DNA of 64,000 bases from Nageia nagi. Its lineage: Eukaryota; Pinophyta. The position numbers were made by a program, and so were the translations under genes. The DNA is taken from positions 24,056,001-24,120,000 of the forward strand of contig JBITNC010000001.1 in the NCBI GenBank assembly GCA_050084985.1. The letters run 5' to 3'. The notes below the pieces were generated by a model. That model was not told where the DNA came from. It searched no databases and worked only from the letters and a program-made list of their open reading frames with translations. How positions within the stretch are numbered: position 1 is the first letter of the stretch; each line of letters opens with the position of its first letter. Positions 25,403 to 37,839 of this stretch are shown piece after piece.

Positions 25403-28254
25403 TCTTTCATGTATGGTTTTTCATATTACAATCAAATTAGGATTAACAAAGAGGATCAACACAAGACTACCTTCACTAAACCTTGGGGCATAATTTATGG
25501 GGTGGTCATGCCATTTGGCCTCAAAAATGCTAGAGCTACATACCAAAGAGCACTGGTAACTATGTTTTATGATCTCATTCATAAATCTATTGAAGTATAT
25601 GTTGATGATATTCTTGTTTAATTTGAGAAAAAAGAGGATCATTTAGAAGATTTATAAGTTATTTTTGAGAGAATGAGATAGTTCAATATGAAGCTCAATC
25701 CAAAGAAATGTATTTTTGAAGTATCATGTGGCAAATTATTGTGATATATTGCATCTAAAATAAGAATATTAATTGATCCCACAAATATCAAATCCATCAT
25801 GGACATGCATCCACCTAAGAACATCAAACAACTTCAAAGTTTATAAGGGAAACTACAAGCAATCAAAAGATTCATAGCACAATTGGTAAATAGGACAACT
25901 TCGTTTTCCTATTTGCTTAAGAAAGGAAACAAATAAATATGTACTGAAGAGTATCAAAAAGTATTTTATGACATCAAAAGTTATTTTACTTAATCCTCCC
26001 ATTTTGCAACCAATTTATCATGAAAGGCCTTTGTATTTTTACATTTTAGCTACAAATCATGCTATAGGGACTATTTTGGTCCAAATTGATAATAAAAAAA
26101 AAAAAAGAAAAAGTTATATATTATTTATCAAAAATGTTTCATGATGTGGAAATATTATACACTCCAATTAAAAACTTATGTTATTCCATTGTCTATACTA
26201 CTCAAAATCTAAGGCATTATATGATTACCAATACCACTTTCATAGTAGCTCAAGTTGATCTATTAAGGTATCTTCTTTACAAACCTTAATTACAAGGAAG
26301 ATCTACCAAGTGGATGATGAAATAACAAGATTTTGATCTCATTTACATGTGTTAAAAGGCAATCAAAGGATATGCAATTTATGAAATGTTGGCTGAAGCA
26401 CCATGTGACAATTCTACTTCAACCAAAGATTAATTATAGGATGAACTTGTGGCATCTGTTGAGGAAGTTGATAACCAAAAGTGGATACTTTGTTTTTATG
26501 CTTATAAGTGCTTAAAAGGAGATGGGGTAGGTATTGTATTGGTATCTCCTGAAGTTGGCATTATTCCTATGGATTACATATTAAATTTTGATTGTACTAA
26601 CAACATGGTTAAGTATGAAGCTTTAGGTTTGGGCTTAAAGGCTATAATTAATATTGGTATCAAGAAATTGTAGGTTTATGGTGATTCACATTTTATCATC
26701 AATCAAATAAATGAAGTATACAATACAAAAGATGAAAAATTGTAGTTATACAATATCTCGGTAACAAGGATGATTCAAATATGATTTTTATAGCTTCCTT
26801 TTGAGAACATTCCAAGAAACAATAATAGATTTGTTGATGACATGTCCAATGCTGCTTCTTTGACACATACTAACATTAAGTATGAAGAAATATTATCAAA
26901 ATAAATAGTCTGAAGAAAAATCATTTCCTACATGAAGAATCCTTCAATAAATTCATTGAGAAACAACCATTTGTATGTCATATCCTCCCATTCCATGAAT
27001 GGTATGTTGATATCTGCAACTTCTTAAAAGATGAAAAGTTTTTAGATTCATGCCAAAACAAATTTCTCAAATGAAAACTCAAGCGAATAGAAGCAAGGTA
27101 TATAATTATTGGTGATATTCTTTACAAATGATCTTTTGTTGGTACTTTTGTTAGATGTTTGAATGACAAAGAGACTCTTAATGCCATAGAACAAGTGCAT
27201 GAAAATATAAGTGGAGGATATTTTAATGGTGAGGCAATATTTCATATGCTTTGATATTAGGTTATTATTGGCCATTTATTGAAAAATATTGCATACTTCA
27301 TGTTAAGAAATGTGAAAAATATCAAAATCATACTAACTTAAGACTAGCTCCTTCAAGTTAGTTAACTACAATTGTTTTTTCTTGGCCTTTTACTATTTGG
27401 GATTTAGGTTTGGTTGGAGTTATCAATCCTAAATATAGTGAAGGAAATAAGTTTATTTTGATGCTACTGAGTATTTTATGAAATGGGAAGAAGTAGTACC
27501 TTTAATATCATCCACGGGTCCTCAAATTATGAAATTATTTACTAAAAATATCATTACAAGATTTGGTGTTCCATCTCACATAATCATGGATAATGGTAAG
27601 AATTTTAGAGGCAAACATTTTAGATATTTTTGCAAGGCATTAAAGATAAAATAAAAGTTTCCATCAACATACTATCCACATGGTAATGGAAAAGCTAAGG
27701 AAACCAACAAGATAATCATAAACATCCTATGCAAAACTATCAAAAATAATTAGAGAGATTGGCATTTACAACTAATATATATACTTTGGGCATATAGGAA
27801 TAGCATCAGATGAACAAAAAGGTGTACATCATTCTCACTAGTTTATAGAGATGACGCATTAATTCCATTGGAGTTGGAAATATCATCACTAAGGGTATGT
27901 TTGGAAGGAATTATTGATTGAGAAGAATAAAGGAAAGAAAAATTAAGACAGTTAAAAGGATTTGATGAGAAAAAAGTCCATGCTTTAGAACATATTAGAG
28001 CATATCAGAAAATAACCAAGAAAGCATATAGAAACAAAATCAGACCAAGAGAATTCTATGTTGGTGACTTAGTACACAAAGCAAATAATCACAAAATGCA
28101 AGTCAAAAAAGTAGACAAATGTAAATTTGAGACAAATTGGATGGGTCCATATATTATCAAGATAAAATATACCAATGTAGCATATAGATTAGTAATAGTT
28201 GAGGAAAAGGTAGAAATGTTTTCAACCAATGCTAGACACCTAAAACCTTTTTAA
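25403..28254 (+). pseudogene. pol fragment of a second Tat-like element
   Basis: The pol reading starts abruptly inside RT with SFMYGFSYYNQIRIN, then PFGLKNARATYQRA and an intact EVYVDDILV (25409-25621). RNase H debris follows. A second RNase H is at about 26449-26750 (VDNQKWILCFYAYKCLKG, KYEALGLGLKAI, VYGDSHFIINQI). Integrase spans about 27370-28254: WPFTIWDLGL, IIMDNGKNFRGKHF, then HGNGKAKETNK, where the catalytic Glu position carries Lys. The end is typical of the group (AYRLVIVEE, then NARHLKPF). The RT 5' end, protease and gag are missing at the junction with the X LTR. Stops and frameshifts are numerous. Confidence 0.8.
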
Positions 28255-28496
28255 GCATAAAATAATCCTATCACTTGTATTTTAGGAGGTCTTGTTTAGT
28301 TAGTAGCTTGTGTAGAGGTCCAGTTTCATTCTCCTAGTTCCATTACTATTTTGTAATCCTATCACCAACATTAGCCTTCTATGCATTTTTCTATAATATT
28401 ACTCAATTCTCATGCTAGTCATTTAAGTGACTTATGATGATCAATAAAGTCCAATAACAATAGGGGTATCATACATATGTTTTGGTTTAGTGCATT
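28255..28496 (+). other. Short 3' untranslated stretch between pol and Y LTR
   Basis: No ORF is present. A clear polypurine tract directly before the LTR is not visible, so whether the Y LTR belongs to this pol fragment is uncertain. Confidence 0.4.
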
Positions 28497-29838
28497 TGTA
28501 ATAGCCCTTTTTGGAAAAAAATAAGTATATTTGGTATCCTAGGTGTTCCCTTTGTAAATATTTTATTTCTTGCATTATTAGATGCTTGGGATAGAAACAT
28601 AATGGTCCATTGGACCCACATTGTGAGCCCCAAGTAGGACATTTCCTCCCAAGCTTAAGATGAGTTATTATTATTTATTTGTACACTTGGAGATCCTAAA
28701 TAATTAATTATGGGAATCCCAAGTCTTGTATAGTATCTAGGATGGCATAGAAGCATGGAGAATTACTTTGAGCTCCAACATTGGACTTGGGAGCACTTGT
28801 ACACTTGTTCCATCCTTGGGAGAATTCCTAGATCCCTATGTTTGCCCATGATGACACCTAAGCACCCATACATGACTTCTATACCCACATTAGACATGTG
28901 TGGCACTCTAGAACCCCATGTTGGTCCATAATGACACCTAAGCAGCCACACATGACTTCTATACCCATGTTAGGCATGTGTGGTACTCTAGACCCCCACA
29001 TTGGTATTTTTTATCCTTGGACATACATGATTCCTAGGCACCCATGTTGAGCATTTTGGAGCCTATAAGAGGTTAACATTGGATTAGAGGATCTGGGTGA
29101 TGACTCTTAAGTGACATCTAGATCTACGATGTGCTATATAAGGCATTGGAGACTCATTGTAGAGATATGTTGATTATTTTATTGATACCTCTTATTCTCT
29201 TCAGAGTTACCAAAGACATGGTGGTATAAAACACCCTTGGTTGTATAAACTAGGGAGATTCTAGGAAGCTTAGAACATCTTTTGACTAGTCGTTGAGGTG
29301 AACGTTCATGCTATGAGGTTTCCCTACCCTAGGGCATCCATAACGATCTACATCTTTGAATCCATCTAATGGTTTTTTAGAACTGAATTTGTTCTCTTGT
29401 TGGGATCTAGCATATGAGGAATCCCTTCAATGTGGAATCCATAAATCTAGAAGAGTATGGTTATTCTACAATACATTTGTAGCAGTGTACATATTTGCAT
29501 GTTAGTGTACCCTAGTTGGCTCCTTGGAGGCCAACATTGAGCCCTTGAGGTTATATTTTGTGTTGTACTCATCATTCCATCATTAATTGAGTTGTGGCAC
29601 ACTTGATCTCCATCTCTTATCTCATATTTTGATGTGTTTGATGCAATCTTTCTTCCTTGTATATAACATTGGGCAATTAAGATGTTATTTGGCTTATAAA
29701 ATGAGTTGTTGGTATTTTTGGCTCATAATTATGCATGTTTGATGCCCTGTATTAATTTGTGGCATGCCTAGGAGCATAATTTGATATTTATTACTTGTGT
29801 GGTTAATATTTTCTTGGAGAATTATTTGGGATTTTACA
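28497..29838 (+). repeat. LTR of family Y, plus orientation
   Basis: It starts TGTAATAGCCC and ends GGGATTTTACA. The reverse complement recurs at 40365-41671 and, more diverged, at 38123-39291 and 60770-61650. Shared blocks are GTACACTTGG, TTGGCTCCTTGGAGGCCAA and the series of CCCA(C/T)(G/A)TTGG motifs. TATA box CTATATAAGG lies at 29134-29143. No matching 5-bp duplication is visible at its ends. Confidence 0.8.
29134..29143 (+). promoter_or_regulatory. TATA box of Y LTR
   Basis: CTATATAAGG in the middle of the LTR, at the same relative place as T/A-rich boxes in the minus Y copies (for example TTTATAACC near 61464). Confidence 0.5.
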
Positions 29839-30184
29839 ACATATCGTAAATTCATACTCAAATAGTTGTGTGATTTAGTTCAACAGTTTGGGTTTATCAT
29901 TCATATAGTTGATGCCTTGGAAAATAGGATAATCTTTACAAGTATAATTTGTAGGCTATCATGTTGGTTTTTAAGTCATTTTAGTATCAAACAAAACTTA
30001 GAGCTAGCTCTTACAATATCCTCAGTGTACACATTGACTACAGTGGTTGCATTAGCACTAGCATCCACTCTGATCCTCTAACATTCATCATAGTCATCAA
30101 GTGATAAGGTTGGGTATTATTTTCTAAATCATTTTGTCTTCGTATGTATAACTAATAAATGCAAACTATCACTTTTACAATGGA
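29839..30184. other. Nothing recognised
   Basis: AT-rich sequence between the Y LTR and the minisatellite. The 71-codon frame at 29866-30081 has no recognisable similarity or context. Confidence 0.4.
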
Positions 30185-30535
30185 TTTCTTTGATCACATT
30201 ATATTATTGTGTCCTTGTTGGGTGGATATTAAATAACCATCACTGCTTTATGATCATGTCCTTTTTGGTCGGACATTAAATAACTAATAATACCTTATTA
30301 TCATATTCTTTTTGGTGTACGTTAAATAACCATCACGAATTTACAATCATTTCCTTTTTGGGTAAACATCAAATAACCATCATTGCTTTATGATCATTTC
30401 CTTATTGGGTGGATTTAAATAACCATCACTTCTTTTTGATCATGTCCTTGTTAGGTGGACTTCAAATAATCATCATTGCTTTATGATCGTGTCCTTGTTG
30501 GGTGGAATTTAAATAACCATCACTTTTATTGCTAT
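30185..30535. repeat. Minisatellite, about seven units of 46-48 bp
   Basis: The block AAATAACCATCA recurs at about 30231, 30278, 30323, 30371, 30417, 30463 and 30511, a spacing of 46-48 bp. Each is preceded by TTGTTGGGTGGA-like and TGATCATGTCC-like blocks. The units differ by several bases, so the array is not recent. Confidence 0.85.
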
Positions 30536-31321
30536 TCATCTTTACTTGGAAGATGTTCATAAAATCCCATATTTCTAGCATATGACAACCCCTTGGATTG
30601 GCCATCTATCACTTTATCATTTGATACATCCATGAATGGGGAATCCTGTCTTTCATGATGATGTGCATCCATGAATGGGACAGCTTTTTTCTTCCATTAT
30701 GATAATCCTCATTTGAGTTGTATCACCTTTGTTGGTTGGGTTTAAACTAACCATCACCATGGTAGTTCATTTTTATCATGTGTATGCATCTATGAATGAA
30801 ACATTGGGTATTTCTATGATGATTGGCATCTATGAATAGGATATTCAACTTTTTCATGATGATGTGTGCATATTATATTGATTTCTTCCTTTCTCTATAT
30901 TATTATATCATTTGTGATGAAATCTTATGTATGATTCCATGAATGGAATGCTTTCTTCCACTATGATGATTTTATCTGTAAGTAGGGAATTAAGTATTGC
31001 CATGATGATATCATACATTTATGCAAATGATTATTGCTCTCACTATAATTGTTATATCTTTTATGAGTTTATCATCACACATGTTTGAAGGTTGGTGTTT
31101 TCTATCTCTCATTTTTTAGGTTATTTTGTGCTCTTGGTTGTTCCTATTACCATGGATTACAAACATGTAAGAATGGGGGAAGTATACATCATCAATCCTT
31201 AATGATTATACAATTTTACAGCTAAACTAGGAAGCATCAAAATTTTTCTTTATTATTTACCTTTTGCAAGCATAATTTCATTTCAAAAGTTTAATTTCAT
31301 TATACTTGCAAAGGAAGGCAT
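30536..31321. repeat. Irregular repeats around ATCCATGAATGGGA
   Basis: From about 30610 to 30970 variants of CATC(C/T)ATGAATGG recur about six times at irregular spacing, alternating with CATGATGATG. From 30970 to 31321 nothing recognisable was found. Confidence 0.5.
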
Positions 31322-31322
31322 C

Positions 31323-32342
31323 TGTTGACACCTAATTTTGGTCATGGACTCAAAAAATGTTCTCAAGTCATGGACTCATCTCCCTTATATAATGCACTTT
31401 AAAGAAGCCTAATTCTAGTTTTTGGTTGGTCGATCCAACTCAAACATAAAATCACACATTATTAACAAGTAGACCTTCCTATATTGGGTGTCCACCTTTG
31501 AGGAGTAAACAAGGTCCTCAAATTACAAAAATGGCCTACATATAATAATAAAATAATAAAGGCACATATTTTAACTTAAATGATCCTTAGCACACCTAGA
31601 GGTGTGACGTTTACCCTTGGAGTGCTTAATTTCTAGTTTTTGCACCCAAGAATGAGGCATCCAAAGGTGAAAATATAATTTTTGTGTATCCCACAAACAC
31701 TAAACTCTTACAAGAATAATAAAATATCCCTAATTGCTAGAAAATTAAATTACATAGAAATGGAACACTTTTGGAATATTACAAATAATGAGACCCTAAG
31801 TTTGGGTTGAACTCTATTTTTATTCTGACACTTGGAATTGGAATCCAACCTTGGTCATTAGTGCCCTGTGCTCGATTTCCCTTTCCTTCGTGTGTTTTGC
31901 ACCTTTATTTCTAGTATTTTCTTTAATGTATTTTGCCTTCAACATGTTATTTTGTATTTTCTAAGATTCCTAGTTACTTTTGACCTAAAAATAAAGGATT
32001 CAACTTGCATTCGAAGATTAAAAAAGCTACCGACATGAGCACACTGATCCCACCACTTTGGTTATTCCAGAACCATTTCTCCTATTTTATTTGTGCACAA
32101 GTATATATGTTAGACACATAAGTTGCATATTTGGAATCAACAATAATAATCATTCATTTTTTACATGCTCGATGGAACATGAACATTTTCTATAAGAATT
32201 GGGGTGTCATTGTACCCAAATAGCTAATTCTAGTTAGTTATTTTGAGCTTGAATACTTTCATATGGATCATTTTGGATCTTATTCATGACTCTATTATCA
32301 TACTAGATCGATTGGTTTTTATAACCAATTAAAATTAGAACC
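31323..32342 (+). repeat. Possible 5' LTR and leader of a gag-bearing element
   Basis: The sequence TGTTGACACCTAATTTTGG at 31323 resembles the start of many plant Ty3/gypsy LTRs and lies upstream of the gag at 32343 in the same orientation. No partner LTR is in the window, and neither the 3' end nor a primer-binding site could be fixed. Confidence 0.35.
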
Positions 32343-33745
32343 TTGGTACCTCCATCACAAAGAGCCACTAGAAGTGGTGCTAAAAATTCTAGTGAGCAGG
32401 CTAGATACTTTGAATTGCCCATTCCAGTTAAAAGAGCGAGAAGGCTTAACCCTTTCTCACATGCACCTATACCTCCTAAGGTTTCCCCTCTTCATGTTAT
32501 TCCTACCCCAACACCTACTAAAAATATTTAAGGACAAGATAGAGCAATAACTGCTTAAATTTTTTTCCCAACATGGAATGCTACAAACCCTTTTGTATTA
32601 CCTACCAATTCCCTTCAAGTTCCATCTAAAGCCATCAAAGCCTTGCCTATTTATAATGGAACTAAAAAAATAGCCTATGAAAACTCCTTTGATGTAACTT
32701 TCCTTACTGGAAACTTCAACATCAATGATGATTCAATAATGATGAGGTTATTGGCTCTTTCTTTTAGAGGAAAAGTTGTTGAGCAGTATAGATCTTTACT
32801 AATTCTGTCAATCAACATATGGGATGAGATAATGGATGAATTTGTCCAACAGTTTGCTCAAAAAGGGATGAGATATCATTATTCAATCAATTGACTTTGG
32901 CTGAAAGGCAAAATAAAGGTTAGTAGAAAAAGTTGAAGTTTGAGTATCAAAGGAAATGTCTTTATCCTCAAATTAAAGGTGCTCAAGCTTCTACCTCTAA
33001 TTCCGACCAACAAACGTTGATGGTTAGTACAACTACTAAAGTTGAACCTCCTATAACTATATATTGGTGTGTGGCATGCAATGATCCTCATGTTCTAGAT
33101 ACTTACTCAATTTATCAACATCAATACTTGGGAACAGGCATTGATCAAATGGCTAACCTCGTGGTGGATCAAACTATGATGAATATATTTATTCCCGGAT
33201 ACATCGAGGATAGCATGACTTATGTCCAAACAAGATCTTTTAAAGTTGTTTCAATGTCTCAAACTCAAAAGCTTGCTGAAAATCTTACTCCTAGTCAGAA
33301 AAAGATGCCTCCAACAAAGCCAACTGCTACCCAAAGTTCAATTGCCTCTGATTCCTAAAATTGCATCAATTCCAAAAGCTCCAAAATAGCCAAAAGATAC
33401 CATGCAACAAATGAGGAATCCATTTGTAACTAATCAACAAAGATTGAAGATTGTTCAACAATATAGGCCATATCAACCACTAGATACAAGTTGCCTCCAA
33501 CTATCCCTTATAACATTGTGGAGGAACTAAAAAGAACCTTTGAAGTCTCAATGTTTGATGTTTTGTTAATATTAGGACAAATAGATTTGCTTCAAGAAGC
33601 TTTGAAAATTAAGAGATGTAAAGGAAAATTGTTTGTTGACAATACTTTAATGGTTAATGTTGAACTTCCACCATCAACTCCAATAGGGATAATAAGGCAT
33701 CCTCCATTTTATCTCTCTTATAATGGCAAAATGGAATGTGCATAA
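32343..33745 (+). pseudogene. gag remnant, Tat/Athila-like element
   Basis: The N-terminal 62 codons (MVPPSQRATRSGAKN...) are basic and proline-rich. The capsid-like retrotrans_gag block is at 32643-32894: ENSFDVTFLTGNFNIND, then MMRLLALSFRGKVVEQY and FVQQFAQKGM. After a frame change, 32933-33358 holds a knuckle-like WCVACNDPHVLDTYSIY, whose final Cys is Tyr. The frame at 33491-33745 has YNIVEELKRTFEVSMFDVLL, the pattern seen at the gag-protease boundary of Tat/Athila elements and also at about 62820-62880 in this window. The element ends here, with no protease active site or RT following. Confidence 0.7.
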
Positions 33746-34740
33746 TCGTTTAATTGAAACTACTAATAAATAATCATATTTGCATTTTATTAAAACATAT
33801 AATTCATTGTAGAATATTTCATTCTAGAACATAGTTTGTACATCAAGCATGTCTAGATGAATCATATTTAGTACATCACCCCCAAATGGCATAGAACCCA
33901 CTTATGAGTGCCACATTGGAGATATAAATTTCTAAATAGATTGTCAAACAATCTCTATTCCAAATATTCCTCTTACTTCACATCATCCATCACCTTGAAT
34001 CATCTTACAAGTTGCATAATCTAATATTCTATTTTTTCTAATAAGAAAAGGTTATTCAAAGATAGGAAAAATGCAATATTAAAATGGTTGAACCTTATTT
34101 CTATTTTTGCAAAACAAATATATGTGAAGTAAGTTGTATACAAAATGAAATATCAATGATTTTGAATCACTTTCACCTTCTAATGTTGGGGAAGAGACTT
34201 TGTCTTACTTTGATGGTGCTTAAGTTTGCTTGCTTGCTTGGACGTGTATTTTTGTAATAAGTTATACGTTTTTAAAACACAACATATATTACTTTTGGAT
34301 TGTAGAATCTCAAGACTTGGATAGAGCAAAGAGGAGAAAAATATATTTTTTAAAAATTGAACTTGATTCTAAATTTAAAATATGAAGGTCAAAGCTAACC
34401 TACATTGAAAAGGTTCATTCAGTTTTTATCTTTTTTGAGATAAAGGTTTAATAAGTTAAAGTTTTATTATTATTTTTTATTTAGAACTGATTAAATATTT
34501 ATACTTCATTCAATTTAAAATTTAAACTAATATTAAATCAATATATTAAAACTAAAAACATGAAAGCTTTTTGAACTATACAAGAACAACTCTCCAACAT
34601 GCACTTAAATCAATTGTGCAACTGAACCTCCATGTAGTAGATATTCTATATTATTTTACACTGGATATAACCAATCAATGGTGCTAGTAAGATTTCATAA
34701 TCTTTTTAAAGATAATTAGAACAAAGACGTGTAACCAATA
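33746..34740. other. No gene seen
   Basis: AT-rich and apparently single-copy within this window. It may include sequence downstream of the minus-strand Pta gene. No ORF, repeat family or RNA gene can be supported. Confidence 0.4.
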
Positions 34741-34746
34741 TTTATT
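34741..34746 (-). terminator. Candidate polyadenylation signal for the Pta gene
   Basis: AATAAA on the minus strand about 225 nt after the stop codon of the exon. It is a plausible plant near-upstream element, but this hexamer is common in AT-rich DNA. Confidence 0.35.
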
Positions 34747-34971
34747 GCAGTGGTATAGAAGAATGACATTTCTCATTTCTCGATTAATACATTGCATAGA
34801 CAAATGGGTAATGATCAAAATTTCACATAATATGATATGTACACCCTTTATGCAATAGGATGATAATACACTTGCAGCTGTCATAAGGTCCCTTACATAC
34901 TATGCATATTAATTCTATATATAGGATACTGGATATTTGACATATTTCATCTAAATATTCTAAATAAATTG

Positions 34972-35133
34972 TCAGCAGTTAATTGGATCTCGCTTCTTTT
35001 TAGCATGCGCAGCTTGCAGTGATGTCATGACGACTGTGGATACAATGTCCTTCACAGTGCATCCCCTGCTTAGATCATTAATGGGTATACGTAAACCTTG
35101 TAGCAGTGGTCCCATAACTACAGCTCCAGTGCT
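34972..35133 (-). CDS. Phosphate acetyltransferase (Pta), terminal coding exon
   Basis: This is 53 codons plus TGA, uninterrupted, directly after a splice acceptor (ACCATGCAG). The peptide matches the extreme C-terminus of phosphate acetyltransferase: STGAVVMGPLLQGL, IPINDLSRGCTVKDIV, then a helix like TVVMTSLQAA and a short basic tail. In the family, the G-P-x-L-Q-G-L and N-D-L-S-R-G segments are highly conserved next to the active-site cleft. Pta interconverts acetyl-CoA plus phosphate and acetyl phosphate plus CoA, and pairs with acetate kinase. The preceding residues should come from an upstream exon (expected in the 'YKAVQR' region), which I could not find in the window, so the next intron is long or the gene is broken. 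No lesion is visible in the exon. Confidence 0.8.
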   Translation of the reverse strand, partial: STGAVVMGPLLQGLRIPINDLSRGCTVKDIVSTVVMTSLQAAHAKKKRDPINC

Positions 35134-35145
35134 CTGCATGGTGTC
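35134..35145 (-). other. Splice acceptor of the Pta terminal exon
   Basis: The minus strand reads GACACCATGCAG before the exon, preceded by a T-rich stretch (CGTTTTTTGACACC). The AG falls where the conserved peptide begins. Confidence 0.6.
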
Positions 35146-35149
35146 AAAA

Positions 35150-35540
35150 AACGAAAATGTTAAGTGATAATTTTAATTTTGGATTTCTCATTTGTATATA
35201 ACACAAGATGAAATGTCCAGTTTCAGAATTTCTAAAACATGATAGTGAATGATAGCTACGGAACTCCAAGGCCTGATTCTTCAATTATTAGCATAAATGA
35301 GGCAAAATAAGAAACATGGAATATGTTAAGTGATAATCTTAAAAAACATGGAATATGCTAAGTAATAATCTTAAAAAATTTATTTCTTATTTGCACATAT
35401 GACAAGATGATATGTCCAATTTTCAAAATTTTCCAACCACCGTATTGTGTTTCAGCATTTCCCAATCATGATATTGAATTTCAGAATTGTCCAACCATGA
35501 TATTGAATGACAGTTACTGAAGTCCAAGGCCTAAAGCAAC
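35150..35540. repeat. Intronic tandem duplication
   Basis: Positions 35150-35275 recur, diverged, at about 35325-35540. Both contain GATATGTCCA-like or GAAATGTCCA, AACCATGATATTGAATGA-like sequence and CTCCAAGGCCTGA or GTCCAAGGCCTAA. It lies in the inferred last intron of the Pta gene. Confidence 0.6.
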
Positions 35541-36749
35541 AGTTTTTTTTAAGAAATCATAGGTGCTTCATGTATAGATTCTCAATCGCCTACAGGCAGG
35601 CGCAACTTACATACTCAAGGGCTGCCTGGAGGATTTGAACATAGGTATCTTCATGGAAAGCCCTCCAAACAATGTCAATATAAGGGAAAATTGAAGACAT
35701 GCTTCAGGTGTGACCATTTATTAGTTCTTGGTTACATTCTGTTTAAACTGGAACATGACACAAGCTTCCCCAATTGTTCTCTGTTGCATTCTATTGAGTG
35801 TAGACAAGTCCAGAAAGGTTGTTAGGATTTTAAAAGTAAAATATACAAGATCGTAAGAAAATCCCACTTGACCTGATCATTAGACAATCCCACTTTGTAG
35901 CATTAGTTTTTGCAAAATACACTATAAATGAACAGGCTTGTTAAAATGGAAAACTTTAGAACTTTGAGAAACTTTTTATAATACACACACATACCAAAAA
36001 CACATGCTGTAAGTTTTGAAGCCAAAATAAATCAGAAAACACTAGAAGATGCTGCATTCCATTTTACTGCTATACCACAACCCAACAGACATGCTATATC
36101 TTCAACTCAAAACACACAAAAACATGGTAGAAGAAAGAAGGTTAAAAAGAAAAGAGCTACTATATATGATCCCCATTGCCAGACCTGCTTTATGTATCTG
36201 GAGAGACAATGTGATTTAATAGTTCTACGAACATCTGCATACACATGTATTAACGACTTAGCCCTTCTAAACCTGAAGAACACACTCTAGTAACTCGTAT
36301 GTGTGAAGCACATTTTTAGGAAAAACTTTGAACAGGACTAAAGCATAAGAACAGGACCTAGAACAACATGATAAAATGGTTTTATGGCATTTGAAGTCTT
36401 GGTAACTTTATGTTTATAAGACTTCTGTGTGGCAGGATCTGCACCTACAGTGCTGTGTTGAGGAGATGAAGAAATCAATGGTCAAAAACACACTGCAACA
36501 AGACAATGTTGCAGAAACTAAAGGAATGGTGCATCACCAATGCGTTGTTAAGTGGTTAAAAATATTTTTGTTTGTAAGATATACTGAACAGCTAAGAGGC
36601 CACACATACATGGTATGATGGTATGCATTCAGAGTTTTGAGTCAGTTACAGATGGCAAAGTGCAATTGCTCACTAATAAATTTGAGAATGACTGAACAGA
36701 TATGATGAATGACCAAGGGAAGCCCTGCACAACCAAGTTGAAATATTCC
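35541..36749. other. Inferred intron or intergenic sequence, no gene seen
   Basis: Slightly more GC-balanced than the surroundings and not matched to the LTR families in this window. Frames of up to 63 codons occur but none resembles the missing Pta exons. Confidence 0.4.
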
Positions 36750-37839
36750 GAACTAGGGTTGATCCGGAATCGTGCCAAAGGGGCTCACAAAAATAATTAA
36801 AATTTACTAAAATTTTCAATTAAGCCGTTTATACTTTATACACTAAAATCACCCAAAATGCCCTATCCAAGTTCTGAAAATGCAGGCGTCTAACTTTAAA
36901 GGGAAAAATAGCAAGCAAAGCCCAACGTCCAAGTCCAAAAGCCAAATTATTGATGCAAAAATGCCAACATCTAGCCTAGTAGTGCTAGATTTCCACAATT
37001 GAACTCAAAATGGTGCAATAAACTCAAGCAAGCTCAATGTCTAGGCAGTAATGGCAAGATAACTCAAATAGCATTCCTAGTTCCAACATCTAGGCTTATC
37101 ATGGCCAACTTACGAAATAACACAAGATAATGAGTCATAAAATGTAAGTCAAATAATATTGCAAATGACAATTGAATTACATGCCTTTGATCCAGAGCAC
37201 TGATGCCCTAGATGAGGGCTGTCCCATAGTAGTGGCAAGGCTTGCCCCAAGGCTGTCCCACAGTAGTGGCAAGGCTTACACCACCGCTTCCTACTCCTCA
37301 ACCGTGGTAGAGACACCAGGGTCCCTCTAGCAGTGTTAGATAATACAAGGTAATGCCAACACCCTTGGATAGCTAGTTGGTTCTTTGAGGTGCGCTAACC
37401 CTCAAAGTAGCAATTTGTATAGCCTTGAGACTTTGCTAGATCTTAGCACCTCCTTTGTGGGTTTTGGTCCGCAAGAGGCAAAGGATGGAGCCAAAGAGAA
37501 GAGAAATGATCCAAACAAGCATATCTTCAAATGAGTTCTCATCTTGCTTTTATAGACCCCATTTGTCCTTCTTGTCCTATGTCCACCTCGAGATTTGTTT
37601 TTGGAGTGAGACATTACATCATATCGCATGTAAAATTCCTAAATTTTGGTGTCTCACTCACTCCGGCACAAGGAAGTGGAACATGCACCCTCATTGTGCT
37701 CTTCTAACCATGTAGGAGTATTTTAGTAGTTTTACAGACATTTGGGAATATTCTAGTAATTTTGGTATTAATTAGAAGATATTTCTATATTTCATCCCAC
37801 TTGGGGGCTCTCCAACATGGGACGTTGGACTCTATGAGT
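36750..37839 (-). repeat. Probable LTR fragment, unassigned family
   Basis: LTR-like character: a minus-strand TATA box (CTATAAAAGC, 37546-37555), repeated CCAACATCTAG(C/G)C motifs like those in the low-coordinate ends of the Y LTRs, and a 34-bp tandem duplication at about 37217-37284 (GGCTGTCCCA(T/C)AGTAGTGGC). The ends are not resolved. Confidence 0.4.

Noticed and set aside
30185-30535. CRISPR-like regular repeats
   Set aside because: The 46-48 bp units are continuous and diverged without distinct spacers, and the context is a plant genome.
34972-35133. Bacterial contamination as the source of the Pta peptide
   Set aside because: The exon follows a splice acceptor, lies in AT-rich sequence continuous with plant LTR elements, and has a non-bacterial short basic tail.
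35610-35690. Possible minus exon ending in TAT followed by GTAAGT, upstream of the Pta exon
   Set aside because: The peptide (RAFHEDTYVQILQAALEY) does not match the Pta segment that should precede the terminal exon, and no acceptor could be supported.
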